NCBI GenBank assembly: GCA_000016765.1
Contig: CP000699.1
Location: forward strand, 2,232,001-2,296,000
DNA: 64,000 nucleotides
Direction: 5' to 3'
DNA from: Rhizorhabdus wittichii RW1
GTDB taxonomy: Bacteria > Pseudomonadota > Alphaproteobacteria > Sphingomonadales > Sphingomonadaceae
Shown here: one piece after another, positions 42,994 to 52,807 of the stretch
Layout of the letters: each line of letters opens with the position of its first letter
How positions within the stretch are numbered: position 1 is the first letter of the stretch
The notes under the pieces: model-generated
Databases searched by the model: none
Seen by the model: the letters and a program-made list of their open reading frames with translations, nothing else
Told to the model about the DNA's origin: nothing
Made by a program: the position numbers and the translations under genes

Positions 42994-43496
42994 CCCAAGG
43001 CGGGCCGCAGCGACAGGGCATGTTCCGAATGCTGGAGCGAACTGGTCTTGTGCAGGAAGCGGACGCCGGTGGTGGAGCCGATCGCGTCATTGCCCTCGCG
43101 ATAGACCTGCCGCGATTGCCGCCGCCGCAACCGCCAGCCGGCGGGCGTGCGGACATGCTCGTCCTCGTACCAGCCTTCGCCATACCAATGGTCGCCGCCC
43201 TCGGCGCCGAAGCGCACCAGGCGATATTGGCCATAGGTGATGCTGCGCGCGGTATCGCCGTCGACCTCGATCAGAAAATTGGTCATCGAATGGCGGGTGC
43301 TGTCGAAGATGCGATGATAGATCTCGAAATCGCGCTTGAAGGTCGCGAGATCGGTCCAGGGCTCGCGCTCGCCGTGGCGGACATGAAGCCCCTCGGCCGC
43401 GAATATCTCGTCGAACAGCTCCCAGCGCAGGCTGTCGACGGCGAAGCCGTACAGGATCAGCCGCGACCGTATGGCTTCGCGATCTTCAAGCGACAT
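42990..43496 (-). CDS. NTF2-like (SnoaL-like) protein
   Basis: A 168-residue protein starting MSLEDREAIRSRLILYGFAV and containing DRAL-free SnoaL elements such as FDEIFAAEGLHVRHGEREPW and WYGEGWYEDEHVRTPAGWRL. The fold is a small alpha+beta cone used by isomerases and dehydratases. It overlaps the downstream SDR by 4 bp and the upstream NAD-epimerase by 11 bp, so it is firmly inside the operon. The closest role may be a ketosteroid-isomerase-like or lyase step, but no catalytic Asp/Tyr set can be assigned by eye. Confidence 0.82.
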   Translation of the reverse strand: MSLEDREAIRSRLILYGFAVDSLRWELFDEIFAAEGLHVRHGEREPWTDLATFKRDFEIYHRIFDSTRHSMTNFLIEVDGDTARSITYGQYRLVRFGAEGGDHWYGEGWYEDEHVRTPAGWRLRRRQSRQVYREGNDAIGSTTGVRFLHKTSSLQHSEHALSLRPALG

Positions 43497-44424
43497 GGCC
43501 TTCCCTTTCCTTGCCCGCCCGCCCGAAGCGCTCGCGGTAGCTGCCGTTCAGAATGTCGTCGACGAGATCGAGGTGGCGCGGCGCCCAGCCGAGATCGCGC
43601 ACCGTCGCGATCGCCCGGCTCCGGCTGCTGACGGCGAAGCGGTAGGGCGCGTCGAGCTTGCCCCACAGGTCGCACATCTCGTCATGATCGATGCTGCGGG
43701 CGTCGCAGCCCATCACCGCCGCGACCGCCTCGGCGATCGTCCGCCAGCAGACCTCGCCCGCGACGGCATGGTAGAGCGCGCCCGCCGTCCCCTTTTCCAG
43801 TGCCAGCGCATAGACGCGCGCGAGATCCTCGACATGGACGTTGGTGTAGAGGTTCAGGCCATGGCCCAGATAACAGGCGGCGCCCGCCTTCGGCACGGCC
43901 TGGAAGATCCACGGCACCTGCCCGTTGCCGCCGCCATTCCCCCAGATCATCGGCGGACGGACGACCATGCCGCGCACGCCCGTCCCGGCGGAAGCGCGCA
44001 CCAGCCGCTCGCTCTCCATCCGCACCCTGGTCCAGAGCTGCGAGTCGAACGGATCATCCTCCGCGAAGCTCTGCTGGTTCCATTCGCCCTGGGGCGTGTC
44101 GATCGACAGGCAGGAGGTGCCCGAGGTCATGACGAACGGCTTGCCGCTGTCGCGCAGCGCCCGCAGCATCGGATCGAGCAGCTCGGATTCCCGGGCGAAG
44201 TCGACCCGCGCGGCGAAGACGACGCCGTCATGCTCGCGCGCCAGCCGCGCCATCAGCGCGGCGTCCTCGACCCGGCCTTCGACCGGCCGGGCGCCGATCC
44301 GGCGGATGCCGGCGGCGCTCTCCTCGTTGCGCGCCAGCGCGGTCAGCTCATGGCCCGCATCGATCAGCGCCCGCGCGACGTGCGAACCGAGAAAGCCATT
44401 GGCGCCGAAGAACAGGATATGAAT
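43486..44424 (-). CDS. NAD-dependent epimerase/dehydratase-like protein with an apparent ATT start
   Basis: A 312-residue extended SDR if read from 44424. The Rossmann start IHILFFGANGFLGSHVARAL and the cofactor loop GANGFLG lie before the first ATG in frame (44253), so that ATG would remove the NAD site. Between the in-frame stop at 44464-44466 and the loop there is no ATG, GTG or TTG. An ATT at 44422-44424 stands six bases after GGGGGAGGA, an ideal ribosome site, so a rare ATT start is proposed (as in infC of E. coli). Later residues include a diverged catalytic region (TSGTSCLS, then LWTRVRMES). It is the first gene of the operon to 41793. Confidence 0.7.
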   Translation of the reverse strand: MHILFFGANGFLGSHVARALIDAGHELTALARNEESAAGIRRIGARPVEGRVEDAALMARLAREHDGVVFAARVDFARESELLDPMLRALRDSGKPFVMTSGTSCLSIDTPQGEWNQQSFAEDDPFDSQLWTRVRMESERLVRASAGTGVRGMVVRPPMIWGNGGGNGQVPWIFQAVPKAGAACYLGHGLNLYTNVHVEDLARVYALALEKGTAGALYHAVAGEVCWRTIAEAVAAVMGCDARSIDHDEMCDLWGKLDAPYRFAVSSRSRAIATVRDLGWAPRHLDLVDDILNGSYRERFGRAGKEREGHVA

Positions 44425-44562
44425 GGGACGTCCTCCCCCAATGCGGCCGGGAACGACGCGATGCTATGAAGCCGCCCGCCGGGGAACACGCCCCCCAAGC
44501 GCCAGAGCTGTTGACGGGTTCCGCACTGGCCGGGCCCGCGACGCCGGCCGGGCTTTTCCTGA

Positions 44563-45621
<1,059 letters not shown>

Positions 45622-45650
45622 TCAACGACCATCGAACCGGAGCCACGACC

Positions 45651-46424
45651 ATGCCTTCCCTCCCCGACAGCGTGACGCTCGACGTCGCCGACCACATCGC
45701 GGTCGTGACCATCAATCGGCCGGAGGCGCGCAACACGGTCGACGCATCGGTCGCGCAAGGCCTGTCGGCCGCGTTGGACGAGGTCGAGGCACGGCCCGAC
45801 ATCGCCGCCGGGATCATCACCGGAGCGGGCGGTAATTTCTGCGCCGGCATGGACCTCAAGGCGTTCCTGCGCGGCGAGGTCGTCCGCCTGCCCGATCGCG
45901 GCTTCGCGGGCGTGACCCAGGTCAGATCGACGAAACCGTGGATCGCCGCGCTGGAGGGCTATGCGCTTGCCGGCGGCTTCGAGATCGCGCTCTGGGCCGA
46001 CCTGATCGTCGCCACCGAGGAGACCAAGGTCGGCCTGCCGGAGGTGAAGCGCGGCCTCGTCGCCAATGCCGGCGGGCTGCTGAGGCTTCCGCGACAGATG
46101 CCGCCCCGCATCGCGGCCGAGCTCGTCCTGACCGGGGATATCGTGCCGGCAAGCCGGCTCCAGCCCTATGGGATCATCAACCGCATCGTTCCCGCCGGCG
46201 AGGCGTTGCGGGAGGCCCGGGCGCTCGCGTCCAGGCTGGTCGAGAACGGACCGCTCGCCATCGCCGCCAGCAAGCGGGTGATGCAGGAAGGCATGGACTG
46301 GACCACCGACGAGATGTTCGATCGCCAGTTCGCAATCACCCGCCCCATATTCGAGAGCGCCGATGCCCGCGAAGGCGCCAGGGCCTTCGCCGAAAAGCGC
46401 CAGCCGGTCTGGAAGGGCGGATGA
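45651..46424 (+). CDS. Enoyl-CoA hydratase/isomerase
   Basis: A 257-residue crotonase with oxyanion segments AGGNFCAGMDLKAFLRGEV (near 62-80) and ALEGYALAGGFEIALWADLI (near 99-118), the latter typical of enoyl-CoA hydratases of the EchA group. The C terminus SADAREGARAFAEKRQPVWK is standard. It probably shares a transcript with the nitronate monooxygenase. A 24-codon frame (46421-46495) overlaps its stop as ATGA; whether that is translated is unclear. Confidence 0.9.
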   Translation: MPSLPDSVTLDVADHIAVVTINRPEARNTVDASVAQGLSAALDEVEARPDIAAGIITGAGGNFCAGMDLKAFLRGEVVRLPDRGFAGVTQVRSTKPWIAALEGYALAGGFEIALWADLIVATEETKVGLPEVKRGLVANAGGLLRLPRQMPPRIAAELVLTGDIVPASRLQPYGIINRIVPAGEALREARALASRLVENGPLAIAASKRVMQEGMDWTTDEMFDRQFAITRPIFESADAREGARAFAEKRQPVWKGG

Positions 46425-46905
46425 CGGGAACGGATGAGAAGCCCATCAGCAGCCCGCGCGGCTCCGAACCTGAGGCGCAGGCGGGGCGGCCGTGATGTCC
46501 TCTATTCACCCCGGAACGCGGAATAGGGAATGGGGAATGGAAAGCGCGGCGCTCAGCCTGGCTCGCGGAAGGTAGCGCGAATATCGCCGATACAGGCGGC
46601 GGGATGCTCATAATGGCTGAAATGGCCACCACCCTGATGGGCTCTCAGATGATGGCGACGGTAGAGCTGCGCGCGCGGCCCCGCCTCGAACGCGGCGACG
46701 CGCATGTCGAGCCTCGTGCCGCCGCGCAGCGCTCATATCCAAGCCGATCGACCTTCCGGCAGGCGTTCTTTTAGCGGCAACTGTCCTTTTCCACAGTCGA
46801 TTTTCCGATAATGGATAGAAGCCAAACCGCTTGATCCATCAGTCTCCAAGACAGTCGCAGCCATCCAGAAACTGGAGGTTTCAGCGACGGAAGAGGGAGG
46901 TCGTG
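46425..46905. other. Gene-poor region before the TonB receptor/Rieske/hydantoinase-like unit
   Basis: This stretch carries no intact gene. From left to right it holds a 24-codon frame (46421-46495), a degraded alpha/beta-hydrolase tail on the minus strand (46553-46705), and an AT-richer stretch at about 46770-46900 that should contain the receptor promoter (GATAATGG near 46810 resembles a -10 box, without a clear -35). ACTGT and ACAGT arms flank CCTTTTCC around 46785. No insertion-sequence ends are visible. Confidence 0.5.
46553..46705 (-). pseudogene. Remnant of an epoxide-hydrolase-type alpha/beta hydrolase C terminus
   Basis: A 50-codon frame ends with GGGHFSHYEHPAACIGDIRA followed by TFREPG and a stop. 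The GGHF-x-x-x-E-x-P pattern, with the catalytic histidine and then a D-I/L-R-x-F-F/FR tail, is the normal end of epoxide-hydrolase-like proteins. Nothing upstream on this strand supplies the rest of the fold, so it looks like a decayed gene end. The similarity is judged by eye only. Confidence 0.4.
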
Positions 46906-49362
46906 GTGATCAAGAGGGATATCCGCTCAACAGCCAGTGCCATCATCCTGACAATGGGACTCATGGATGCGGCGTCCATGGCGCAGGCGCAAACCATGCC
47001 CGCCGACGGTAGCGATATCGTCGTCACGGCGCGCAGAAGCTCAGAGAAATTGAAGGACGTCCCCGCTTCCATTTCCGTCATCGACAATAGCACCATCAAG
47101 AATGCGGGGGTGGTGACGATCACCCAGATGACCAACCTGGTGTCGGGCATGACGATCGTCGCCAATACCTCTCAGGTCGGTGATACCCAGATCAATATCC
47201 GTGGCATCAATGGCGCGCGCGATGCCGAGAGCAATGTCGCGCTCGTCGTCGACGGCATCCTCAAGACCAACACCTCGGCGCTCAACCAGTATCAGGGAGA
47301 TCTTCAGCAGGTCGAAATCCTGAAAGGGCCGCAGGGCGCCTATTATGGCCGGAACGCCGCGGCGGGCGCGATCGTCATGACCACGAAGGCGCCGGGCGAC
47401 ATGTTCGTCGTCGAGGGGCGGGCGAGCTATGCCACGCAGGATACGAGGCTTCTGCAGGGCTCCGTCAGCGGGCCGATCAGCGAGACCGCGGGGTTCGTCC
47501 TGTCGGGCGACTATCGGTCGACGGACGGCTTCTACCGCAACACCGGCCCCACCCCGGCAACGCGAGGCCATAGCGTGGACGACTCGCGGAACTGGAATAT
47601 CGGCGGCCGCATCGTCCTGACGCCGACGGATGCCGATCGGATCGACCTGAAGGCCCGTTATGGCAAGATCCGGGCGACGCCCCTGGCCTTCGATGCCGTT
47701 TTCGCGCTTCCGGGCTTCGCCGGCGCCTTCGGCAATCCGCTGTTCGACGAAGACGTCAACGACCACAAGCTGGTGTATAATCGCAACATCCGCGGCGCCA
47801 ACCGGCTCACCTCGAAGGAAGCATCGGCAAAGTTCAGCCACGACATGGGGTGGGCGACCCTGACGAGCTGGGTCTCCTATTCGAATATCCGGGAAGACCT
47901 TCTGTCCGATGCGGCGGCGGGTTCGCTCGGACGGTTCAACCAGCGCGCTTCGTGCCGGGCATCGGTGGCGGCGCTCTCGGCGGCCGGCGTCCAGCTCCCC
48001 CAACCGCAATTCCTTGCGCCGACGCCCGAGGCGTCGATCCTCGGAGCCTACACGCCCACCACCTGCGACGGCATCCAGTATACGGTCCGCAACCAGAAGG
48101 ACGTCAGTGGCGAAATCAGGCTGGCGTCCAACCCCGGCGGCCCGCTGTCCTGGTTTGCCGGAGCCTATTACCTTCATATCAACCGGCACTTCGGCACGGC
48201 GATCAATGAGGACCAGGGCCTCGGCGCTCTGCGAAGCCTCTATAACGGGCCGGCCAGCATCAATCCCACCTCGCTCCTCTTCGATGATCGCTACAAGACC
48301 AATGTCTATGCCGGCTTCGGTTCGCTCGAATATGCGCTTTCCGACCGTCTGACCTTCTCCGGCGCGTTGCGGTTCGACCGCGAGGACCGCAAGGTCGATC
48401 CCCTGGTGCCGAACGTGATCGATCCGATCACGAACGGTCCGATAAACCCGGGCTTCTCGGTGGGCGCTATCGTGCCGAAGTCGCGCAAATATCAACAGCT
48501 CCAGCCCAAGGTCGCGATCCGCTTCAAGGCCAGCGACGAGTTGAACCTGTTCGCCGACTGGGGCGTCGGCTTCAAGGCCGGCGGTTTCAACAGCCAAGGC
48601 AGCACCGCGATCATCGATCAGAATTTCAACGGTCCGCTGGGGTCGAACATCAATATCAGCGATGACTATCGCAAGGAACGATCAAGCGCCTATGAAGCGG
48701 GGTTCAAGGCGTCCCTATTCGACCGGCGCCTGACGATGGACGGGGCGGTCTATTACACCACCGTCCACGACATGCAGTTCTTCGAATTCTACACGGGTAA
48801 TTTCGGAATTCTGCGGGTCGTCTCCAATATCGACAAGGTCAGGCTGTACGGCGCGGAAATGAGCCTGTCCTACCGTGTCGTTCCGGGCTGGACCCTCTTC
48901 GCGAACGGCAATGTCACCCGCAGCAAGATCCTGAAGAACAATACGCGCGCGGACACGGTCGGCAACAAGTCGCCGAATACGTCGGATTACACGATCAATC
49001 TGGGCACCCAGGTGATTGAACCGATCGGCGAAGGGTTGAACCTGACGTTCCGGGCCGATTACCGCATAACCGGGCCGACCTGGTTCTCCACCGTCCAGAA
49101 TCAGACCAAGCGTTCGATCTTCGACCTGTTCTTTCCCGGCCTCGGTACCGGTGAATATGCCAAGTCCCGGCGCGACGCCTACGGCATTCTCGATCTTCGC
49201 GCGGGCGTCCAGGCTGAGCGCTGGTCGCTGACCGGCTTCGTCCGAAATCTGACCAAGAAGAAATATCTCACCGAAGTGGTCGTGGCGCCCGAGTTCGGCG
49301 GCGAGTTCGTCAGTCAGGGCGAAGGACGGACGATCGGCCTGGAACTGGGTTGGCGGTTATGA
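46906..49362 (+). CDS. TonB-dependent receptor
   Basis: An 818-residue outer-membrane receptor. A signal peptide (KRDIRSTASAIILTMGLMDA, cleaved near ASMAQAQ) is followed by the plug (DIVVTARRSSEKLKDVPASI, INIRGINGARDAESNVAL, VEILKGPQGAYYGRNAAAGA) and a 22-strand barrel ending IGLELGWRL. No FecA-type N-terminal signalling domain is present. GTG at 46906 has GAGGGAGG at good spacing; an ATG 25 codons upstream would spoil the signal peptide. It precedes the Rieske/hydantoinase-like genes, and probably imports their substrate using TonB energy. Third-codon choice looks slightly less GC-biased than in neighbouring genes. Confidence 0.93.
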   Translation: MIKRDIRSTASAIILTMGLMDAASMAQAQTMPADGSDIVVTARRSSEKLKDVPASISVIDNSTIKNAGVVTITQMTNLVSGMTIVANTSQVGDTQINIRGINGARDAESNVALVVDGILKTNTSALNQYQGDLQQVEILKGPQGAYYGRNAAAGAIVMTTKAPGDMFVVEGRASYATQDTRLLQGSVSGPISETAGFVLSGDYRSTDGFYRNTGPTPATRGHSVDDSRNWNIGGRIVLTPTDADRIDLKARYGKIRATPLAFDAVFALPGFAGAFGNPLFDEDVNDHKLVYNRNIRGANRLTSKEASAKFSHDMGWATLTSWVSYSNIREDLLSDAAAGSLGRFNQRASCRASVAALSAAGVQLPQPQFLAPTPEASILGAYTPTTCDGIQYTVRNQKDVSGEIRLASNPGGPLSWFAGAYYLHINRHFGTAINEDQGLGALRSLYNGPASINPTSLLFDDRYKTNVYAGFGSLEYALSDRLTFSGALRFDREDRKVDPLVPNVIDPITNGPINPGFSVGAIVPKSRKYQQLQPKVAIRFKASDELNLFADWGVGFKAGGFNSQGSTAIIDQNFNGPLGSNINISDDYRKERSSAYEAGFKASLFDRRLTMDGAVYYTTVHDMQFFEFYTGNFGILRVVSNIDKVRLYGAEMSLSYRVVPGWTLFANGNVTRSKILKNNTRADTVGNKSPNTSDYTINLGTQVIEPIGEGLNLTFRADYRITGPTWFSTVQNQTKRSIFDLFFPGLGTGEYAKSRRDAYGILDLRAGVQAERWSLTGFVRNLTKKKYLTEVVVAPEFGGEFVSQGEGRTIGLELGWRL

Positions 49363-49371
49363 TCGCGGGCC

Positions 49372-49392
49372 GCGCCCTTCCCTGAAGGGCGC
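49372..49392. terminator. Hairpin between the receptor and Rieske genes
   Basis: GCGCCCTT (49372-49379) and AAGGGCGC (49385-49392) form a perfect 8-bp stem with loop CCCTG, ten bases after the receptor stop and 23 bases before the Rieske start. There is no following T-run. It may lower read-through or protect transcript ends rather than stop transcription. Confidence 0.4.
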
Positions 49393-49414
49393 TGTCCATG
49401 ATGGTATCGGAGGG

Positions 49415-50623
49415 ATGAACATGGCGAATTATTGGTTCAACTCAAAATTGGGCTACGCGCCGCCCGACTGGTTCTCGACCTTCGGGAACATCGATCCGGG
49501 CAGCCCCGTCAAGCCGCCCGAGTTTCGCCGGCTCATGCCGTTGTCCAGGCCCGATGCGGACTATGACCTCGGATCCAACGCCGAGACCTGGTCCTATTTC
49601 TGGCATCCCGTCGCCACGCTGGCCGAATTTCAATCGCATAGCCACACCGGGCGCGGGCCGATGGCCACGCGGCTGCTCGATCGCCAGATCGTGCTGGTCG
49701 AGCTCGACGGAAAGGTTCAGGCATTCGACGACCGCTGCCCCCATCGCAGCGCCTCTCTCGGCCTCGGCGTGCTCGACAAGGGGGAGTTTCGCTGCCGCTA
49801 TCATGGCTGGCGCTTCGACGCGGCGGGGCGGTGCACGGATATCCCCTCCATGGAGGAAGGACAGAAGGTCCCCGGCAATATTCGCCTGACGCAGTTCGAC
49901 TGCGACGTGCGCTATGACCTGATCTGGGTCCGCCTGAAGTCGGGCGCGACCACCGAGATCCCGCACTTCCCGGCGTGGGACGATCCGACGATGACCTCGC
50001 ATATGGGGGCGCCATATTTGTGGCCGGTGTCGAGCGGACGCCGCGTCGCGAACTTCACCGATGTGACGCACCTGCCCTTTGGCCATAAGGGAACGCTCGG
50101 CGGGCCGCCCTACACGCGCTTCAAGGCTTATCCGATTGCCCAGCATGACGGGATGCTGGAGTTTCAGCAGGATCAGTTCATCGCCTATAATCCCGGCGAC
50201 GCGACCTTCGGTCCGCCGACCGGCCCCGAATCCATCATGTTGCCGCCTGGCGGCTATCAGGTCGTCATGCCGTTCACGGTCATGCTGTTCTTCGATTTCG
50301 GCCAGGGCCGCTTCAGCCAGATCATGATGCATCCCACGCCGATCGATGCGGAAAATTGCCGGAGCTACTGGATCACGTCGCACACGACCGACAGTTCGGC
50401 CACGCAGGAGCATCTCTCCCTGCAATCGACCGTCCTGACCGAGGACATCGCCTTCGTCTCGTCTCAGAATCCCCGGGCGTTGAGCGACGAGGCTGGAGAA
50501 ATGTCGGTCAAGGCGGACAAGCCGGAGATCATCTGGCGCCGCTGGCTCAAGCGCTTGATCGCGGCGGCGGCCATCGGACCGGCGGAGATCGATCGCTGCC
50601 TGGCGGAAACGGGCACCCATTGA
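49415..50623 (+). CDS. Rieske non-heme iron oxygenase alpha subunit
   Basis: A 402-residue oxygenase alpha subunit. The [2Fe-2S] Rieske ligands are Cys108-x-His110 and Cys127-x2-His130 (RCPHRS, CRYHGW); the mononuclear iron ligands are predicted as His219 and His224 next to Asp216 in NFTDVTHLPFGH. It would hydroxylate, dihydroxylate or O/N-dealkylate a ring compound using O2. Ferredoxin and reductase genes are not nearby. ATG 49415 and ATG 49421 are both possible; GGAGGG spacing favours the second. It is followed by HyuA-like and HyuB-like genes, so the oxygenase probably prepares or opens a heterocyclic substrate. Confidence 0.93.
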   Translation: MNMANYWFNSKLGYAPPDWFSTFGNIDPGSPVKPPEFRRLMPLSRPDADYDLGSNAETWSYFWHPVATLAEFQSHSHTGRGPMATRLLDRQIVLVELDGKVQAFDDRCPHRSASLGLGVLDKGEFRCRYHGWRFDAAGRCTDIPSMEEGQKVPGNIRLTQFDCDVRYDLIWVRLKSGATTEIPHFPAWDDPTMTSHMGAPYLWPVSSGRRVANFTDVTHLPFGHKGTLGGPPYTRFKAYPIAQHDGMLEFQQDQFIAYNPGDATFGPPTGPESIMLPPGGYQVVMPFTVMLFFDFGQGRFSQIMMHPTPIDAENCRSYWITSHTTDSSATQEHLSLQSTVLTEDIAFVSSQNPRALSDEAGEMSVKADKPEIIWRRWLKRLIAAAAIGPAEIDRCLAETGTH

Positions 50624-50688
50624 GGTCCGCCGTCCTCCTCCGACGCGGCGAGCCCCGGGCTCAAGCCCTTCTCTAGGAAATCGACCTG

Positions 50689-52794
50689 ATGAAACGGAAA
50701 TATATCGTCGCGACCGATGTCGGCGGCACCTGCACCGACACCGTCGTCTTCGCCAGGAATGAGCCCATCCGGCTGGGCAAGGCGCTGTCGACCCCTCCGG
50801 ACTTCGCGACCGGCGTGCTGGATTCGATCGGCACCGCGGCACGGGCGATGGGGATGGAGCGTGACGATCTGCTCCGGCAGACGGCGCTGTTCGTCCACGG
50901 CTCGACGGTCGTCGACAATACGATCTTCACCCGCGACGGCGCGCGGACCGGCCTCATCGCCACCGCCGGGTTCGAGGACAGCCTGCTCGTGACGCGTGGC
51001 GCCTATGGGCGCTGGGGCGGGCTGACCGAAGATCGGATCAAGCATCCCGTGAAGACCGAGCGCGCGCCGGCGCTGGTCGGCGGCGAGGCCATCGTCGGGG
51101 TCAAGGAGCGTGTCGACTACAAGGGCGCGATGCTGTGCGAGGCCGACGAAGCGGAGATCGAAGCGGCCGTGCGAAAGCTTGTCGATGACGGCAAGGTCGA
51201 GGCGATCGCCGTGTCCTTCCTCTGGTCCTTCTACAACATGCGCAACGAGCAGAAGGTCAAGGAGGTCGTCGGCCGCGTGGCGCCCGACGTCTATTGCACC
51301 CTGTCGAGCGAGATCGCGCCGACGCCGGGCGAATATGAGCGCACGTCGACGACGGTGATCAACGCCTATGCCGGCAAGATCGCCCGGTCCTACCTGGCCG
51401 ATCTCGAGCGACTTCTCGCCGGCGCCGGCTATGTCGGTCCGGTGATGGTGATGCAGGGCTATGGCGGGCTCATTCCCGCCCATGAGTCCGCCGATCGATC
51501 GATCGGGATGCTCGAATGCGGTCCGGCGGCGGGGGTGATCGGCAGCCGCGCCCTGGGCGAGCTGCTCGACCAGCCCAACGTCATCGCCACCGACATGGGG
51601 GGCACGACCTTCAAGGTCTCGGTCATCCAGGACGGCGCGATCGAATATGCCCGCGAGCCGATGGTGGACCGGTTCCATTATTCACAGCCGAAGATCGAAG
51701 TGGTGTCGCTGGGGGCTGGCGGCGGCTCGATCATCTCGATCGAGGATGGCGGCACGCCCCAGGTCGGTCCGCGATCGGCGGGGTCCCGGCCGGGGCCGGT
51801 CTGCTACGGCTTCGGCGGCGAGGAGCCGACGCTGACCGACGTGTTCCTGATGATCGGCTACATGGATCCCAAGTCGTTCCTCGCCGGATCGATGGAACTG
51901 GACGAGGCGCGCTCGCGCGCCGTGTTCGAAGACCGCATCGCCCGCCCGCTGGGCCTGGATGTCGAGCGCGCGGCGATCGGCATCTATCGTATCGCCGCGG
52001 CGCAGGTGACGGACCTGATCCGCCAGATCACCGTCGAGCGCGGCCTGGACCCCCGCGATTTCGTTCTCCATGCCTTCGGTGGATCGTGCGGCATGCTTGC
52101 CGGCATGTTCGCGGCCGAACTCGGCGTGAAGCGGATGGTGGTGCCCTATACCGCTTCGGTGAACTGCGCCTTCGGCCTGATATCGGCCGACATCGCCCAT
52201 GAATATTCGCGGACCGTGGCGCTCCCGCTGCCGCAGCCGGCATCGGCGGTCAACGAGGTGCTGGCGCCGATGATCGAAAAGGCGCGCGCGCAACTGCTGG
52301 AAGAAGGCTTCGAGGGCGCGCGCGTCCACTTCGATTGCGCGATCGACCTGCGTTATTCACGCCAGGTCCATGAACTGACCACCCCGCTTCGCGGCGATTT
52401 TCCGGTCGACGATGCCGCGCTGGCGACGTTGGTGGGCGACTTCGAGGATCTCTACGAGCGCAAATATGGCAAGGGTTCGGCCTATCGCGAAGCCGGCATC
52501 GAGATCACGCAGATCCGTGTCGGCGCGCGCGGCCTCATGGAGCGGCCCGAAATCATCGTGGAGGCGGAGGAGGGAAGCGATCCCGCGGCCGCGCAGGCCG
52601 GCCGCCGCCGCATATTCGTCGATGCCCGCGATGCGATGGTGGAATGCGCCGTCTATGACTTCGAGAAGCTGCGCCCCGGCAATGTGGTGCAGGGCCCGGC
52701 GGTCATTCATTCGCCGATCACGACAATCGTCCTTCAGGACCGGCAGTGCGGGACGATCGACGGCTATCGCAACATCATCATCGACTTGGCCTGA
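50689..52794 (+). CDS. hyuA: Hydantoinase A / N-methylhydantoinase A family protein (ATP-binding subunit)
   Basis: A 701-residue ASKHA-fold subunit. The phosphate-1 loop is ATDVGGTCTDT (8-18) and the second ATP loop TDMGGTTFKVS lies near residue 303; GAGGGSIISIEDGGTPQVGP and GLDPRDFVLHAFGGSCGMLA are family segments. With HyuB it forms ATP-dependent hydantoinases, oxoprolinases or acetone/acetophenone carboxylases. The 701-residue length is nearer hydantoinase and 5-oxoprolinase half-subunits than to the longer acetone carboxylase beta subunit. It is 65 bp after the Rieske gene and followed by HyuB after 13 bp. The exact substrate (cyclic ureide, imide, lactam or ketone) is not known. Confidence 0.93.
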   Translation: MKRKYIVATDVGGTCTDTVVFARNEPIRLGKALSTPPDFATGVLDSIGTAARAMGMERDDLLRQTALFVHGSTVVDNTIFTRDGARTGLIATAGFEDSLLVTRGAYGRWGGLTEDRIKHPVKTERAPALVGGEAIVGVKERVDYKGAMLCEADEAEIEAAVRKLVDDGKVEAIAVSFLWSFYNMRNEQKVKEVVGRVAPDVYCTLSSEIAPTPGEYERTSTTVINAYAGKIARSYLADLERLLAGAGYVGPVMVMQGYGGLIPAHESADRSIGMLECGPAAGVIGSRALGELLDQPNVIATDMGGTTFKVSVIQDGAIEYAREPMVDRFHYSQPKIEVVSLGAGGGSIISIEDGGTPQVGPRSAGSRPGPVCYGFGGEEPTLTDVFLMIGYMDPKSFLAGSMELDEARSRAVFEDRIARPLGLDVERAAIGIYRIAAAQVTDLIRQITVERGLDPRDFVLHAFGGSCGMLAGMFAAELGVKRMVVPYTASVNCAFGLISADIAHEYSRTVALPLPQPASAVNEVLAPMIEKARAQLLEEGFEGARVHFDCAIDLRYSRQVHELTTPLRGDFPVDDAALATLVGDFEDLYERKYGKGSAYREAGIEITQIRVGARGLMERPEIIVEAEEGSDPAAAQAGRRRIFVDARDAMVECAVYDFEKLRPGNVVQGPAVIHSPITTIVLQDRQCGTIDGYRNIIIDLA

Positions 52795-52807
52795 ATGAGG
52801 AGCCAGC

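Noticed and set aside
46336-46632. 98-codon minus-strand frame after the crotonase gene
   Set aside because: It lies partly antisense to the crotonase and is in a different frame from the hydrolase-like tail; the peptide looks random.
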